DNA of 64,000 nt from Candidatus Nitrosopumilus sp. GTDB lineage: Archaea; Thermoproteota; Nitrososphaeria; Nitrososphaerales; Nitrosopumilaceae. Below, in pieces: positions 62,287 through 64,000 of this stretch. The notes under the pieces are model-generated. The model saw nothing but the letters and a program-made list of their open reading frames with translations, was not told the DNA's origin and searched no databases. The stretch spans positions 1 through 64,000 of the forward strand of contig JAJCXK010000056.1 of assembly GCA_029263475.1 (NCBI GenBank). Direction: 5' to 3'. The stretch's first letter is position 1. Every line of letters starts with the position of its first letter. The position numbers and the translations under genes were made by a program.

Positions 62287-62501
62287 GCCATCGCCTCGTA
62301 AGAATGAACATGATTACACATCTTACAATGTAATGCATGCTTGCCTCGTGTTACTTTTCCACTTCCACAAGAAATGCAAATTAGAATTCCTTGCACTAAA
62401 TTCTTTTTATCATTTACTTTTTCTAAAACTTGACTGTTGTTGTACATATTGTTGTTATGTCTGCACTGAAGATAAGTTGGAAGGTTACCTAACGGTAACA
62501 T
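62283..62501 (-). CDS. Small TFIIB-like zinc-ribbon protein
   Basis: ILICISCGSGKVTRGKHALHCKMCNHVHSYEAMA; precedes Cys-rich member 4. Confidence 0.65.
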   Translation of the reverse strand: MLPLGNLPTYLQCRHNNNMYNNSQVLEKVNDKKNLVQGILICISCGSGKVTRGKHALHCKMCNHVHSYEAMA

Positions 62502-62562
62502 GGTGTGGATAATATCACTTTACGATTTATCTTCGATAGTGTCGAAATAACAATGAGAACAA

Positions 62563-62886
62563 ATGTATAAACAACAAAAACAAAACAACGAGAAAAAATC
62601 TGCAATGAAAATGGCTTTGCTGATGGTTGCTGCAACTGTGGTGATTGTTGTCCTCACCGTAACTCCCTGGAACTATATTCCGACACAAGTTACAGAAAAT
62701 GCAGAGGTTCTTGCAATCATTGAGGCCGGATGCGTAGTGGAATCAAAACATGGACACAGCTTTGTTGTACCTAACTGTGATTCATCAGTTGGAGATCTGG
62801 TTTCAGTAACGTTTCATGTTCCGGGGGCAGAACTGAATGGATACTACGATAGGATACGGGACAAGCTAGAGACGGTTGAACCCTAA
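62563..62886 (+). CDS. Small single-TM hypothetical protein
   Basis: N-terminal TM; ORF. Confidence 0.65.
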   Translation: MYKQQKQNNEKKSAMKMALLMVAATVVIVVLTVTPWNYIPTQVTENAEVLAIIEAGCVVESKHGHSFVVPNCDSSVGDLVSVTFHVPGAELNGYYDRIRDKLETVEP

Positions 62887-63160
62887 CCCTATCTTTTTTC
62901 TAGTTTCTAAATAACTTTTAAATTTTTAGAATTTAATAATTTGATTTTTACGCGGGTACACTTTCCAACCTACTAACTATGTTCCCATACACGTAACACG
63001 GGGGTTATACTTAGTAGACTAAAAATCCGACCCACATAGAATAAAATTTAAGAATAAAATGTCTATTTTGATTTAATCTTGTCCAACTATTTTGTCTGAC
63101 AATGCCAGAAAATACTCAATTTAATCCACAAGTGTCAAGTAATGTCCAAAATTCTGATTC

Positions 63161-64000
63161 ATGATCAAAACATCAGAAGTGCTTATGAACTTGTCAAAAA
63201 CAATTCCGATATTGAATTGCACGTTTTTGATTCTATTTTTTATATCTGTGGGATTTTTGTCGTCGGTTGATTATGATGCATTTGGGTGGTGGATGCCGCT
63301 TTCCACCGAAGAACTAATCCAAGAAAGCAAGACAATCTTTGTTGGAACCATCACGGGAATTGCACCTGTGGAAGTAGAGTATCAAAGCCAGATGTCCAGG
63401 AATGGAGTAGTAAAGGAGACTGTAGGACCTGAGACAATGACTCTGGATGAATACACGATAAGTGTAGAGGATTTTCTGAAAAATCCTCGAGATTCTGACA
63501 CCGTCAAAGTGCTTCAAGCAACAGTAGGCGGAGTTCCTGGAGGGCCTGCCAGAATCAGCGGATTTGAAATAGGGGACAGGGCACTGTTTTACCTTCCAAA
63601 AGATGAAGGGCGGACTCATTTTACAGGACAGTATCTGCCCGAGTCTTTCAATATTCCAGGACAGTGTGACGCAAAACAAGTGTTGGGGCAACCCCGTATA
63701 GAAGGACGCAATTCCTTTGACATGTTGCAAGATGGAGAGATAAAACGTGACAACTTTACGGCTGGTAAATCTATCCAGTTTGTCTATGAAAGAGACATGG
63801 ATAGTTTGGATGAGAAAAATTTTAACTTTCAGCTTACAATAAGAAAAGAGACAGATCCCAACAAATTTGATGAGATAGTTCTGAGTGAAAAGATTCACGC
63901 CAAATCTAATCAATGTGAATGGATTGCATCTGCAAAAGTAGAATTTATTCCACAAATGGGCAATTATAGGACATGGGTTCACATAACAGAAGGTACGGGT
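63161..64000 (+). CDS. Secreted hypothetical protein, truncated by window end
   Basis: Continuous open frame MIKTSEVLMNLSKTIPILNCTFLILFFISVGFLSSVDYDAFGWWMPLSTEELIQESKTIFVGTITG... Confidence 0.8.
   Translation, partial: MIKTSEVLMNLSKTIPILNCTFLILFFISVGFLSSVDYDAFGWWMPLSTEELIQESKTIFVGTITGIAPVEVEYQSQMSRNGVVKETVGPETMTLDEYTISVEDFLKNPRDSDTVKVLQATVGGVPGGPARISGFEIGDRALFYLPKDEGRTHFTGQYLPESFNIPGQCDAKQVLGQPRIEGRNSFDMLQDGEIKRDNFTAGKSIQFVYERDMDSLDEKNFNFQLTIRKETDPNKFDEIVLSEKIHAKSNQCEWIASAKVEFIPQMGNYRTWVHITEGTG

Noticed and set aside
53323-63007. Weak shared motif ACACGT(C/T/A)A(T/C)..GGG(G) at ~53323, ~57957 and ~62989 in intergenic regions
   Set aside because: Short and degenerate; could be chance in AT-rich DNA. 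A genome-wide motif search would be needed.
63314-63982. 222-aa minus-strand ORF
   Set aside because: Antisense to a secreted protein ORF (63161..64000+) with signal peptide and better coding character.

Overview
AT-rich archaeal chromosome segment, best matched to an ammonia-oxidising Nitrososphaerota/Thaumarchaeota (Nitrosopumilus/Nitrosarchaeum-like). The assignment rests on protein character: a thaumarchaeal secreted 'IPxWIKxxAxWW' domain, TFB, SPOUT-psmA next to an S10/spc-type ribosomal operon, and a leaderless promoter style. Core content: purQ-purL, purF, purC, a large minus-strand ribosomal protein operon (L3 to L6, including rnp1/Rpp29), psmA, tRNA-Asn, a Fur-family regulator, a CPA2/Kef-type antiporter and a QueG-like Fe-S protein. 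The accessory regions hold the most interesting signals. (1) About 5.5 kb at the left edge carries at least six copies of a near-identical promoter cassette, mostly fused to a similar signal-peptide start, in front of small secreted or other proteins; two small genes there are missing from the ORF track. (2) A dispersed family of tiny Cys-rich proteins (4 members, 3 loci) is coupled to TFIIB-like zinc-ribbon ORFs or a TFB gene. (3) Many accessory genes carry a single lesion (in-frame stop or homopolymer indel) while the neighbouring core genes are intact: a TFB, a sensor histidine kinase, a pentameric ligand-gated channel-like protein, a cupredoxin, a phytoene-desaturase-like protein and a lectin-like protein. 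(4) A possible light/carotenoid cluster contains a CarH-like B12-binding protein. No CRISPR array, rRNA or complete transposon was found. All calls come from reading the sequence; no searches were run.
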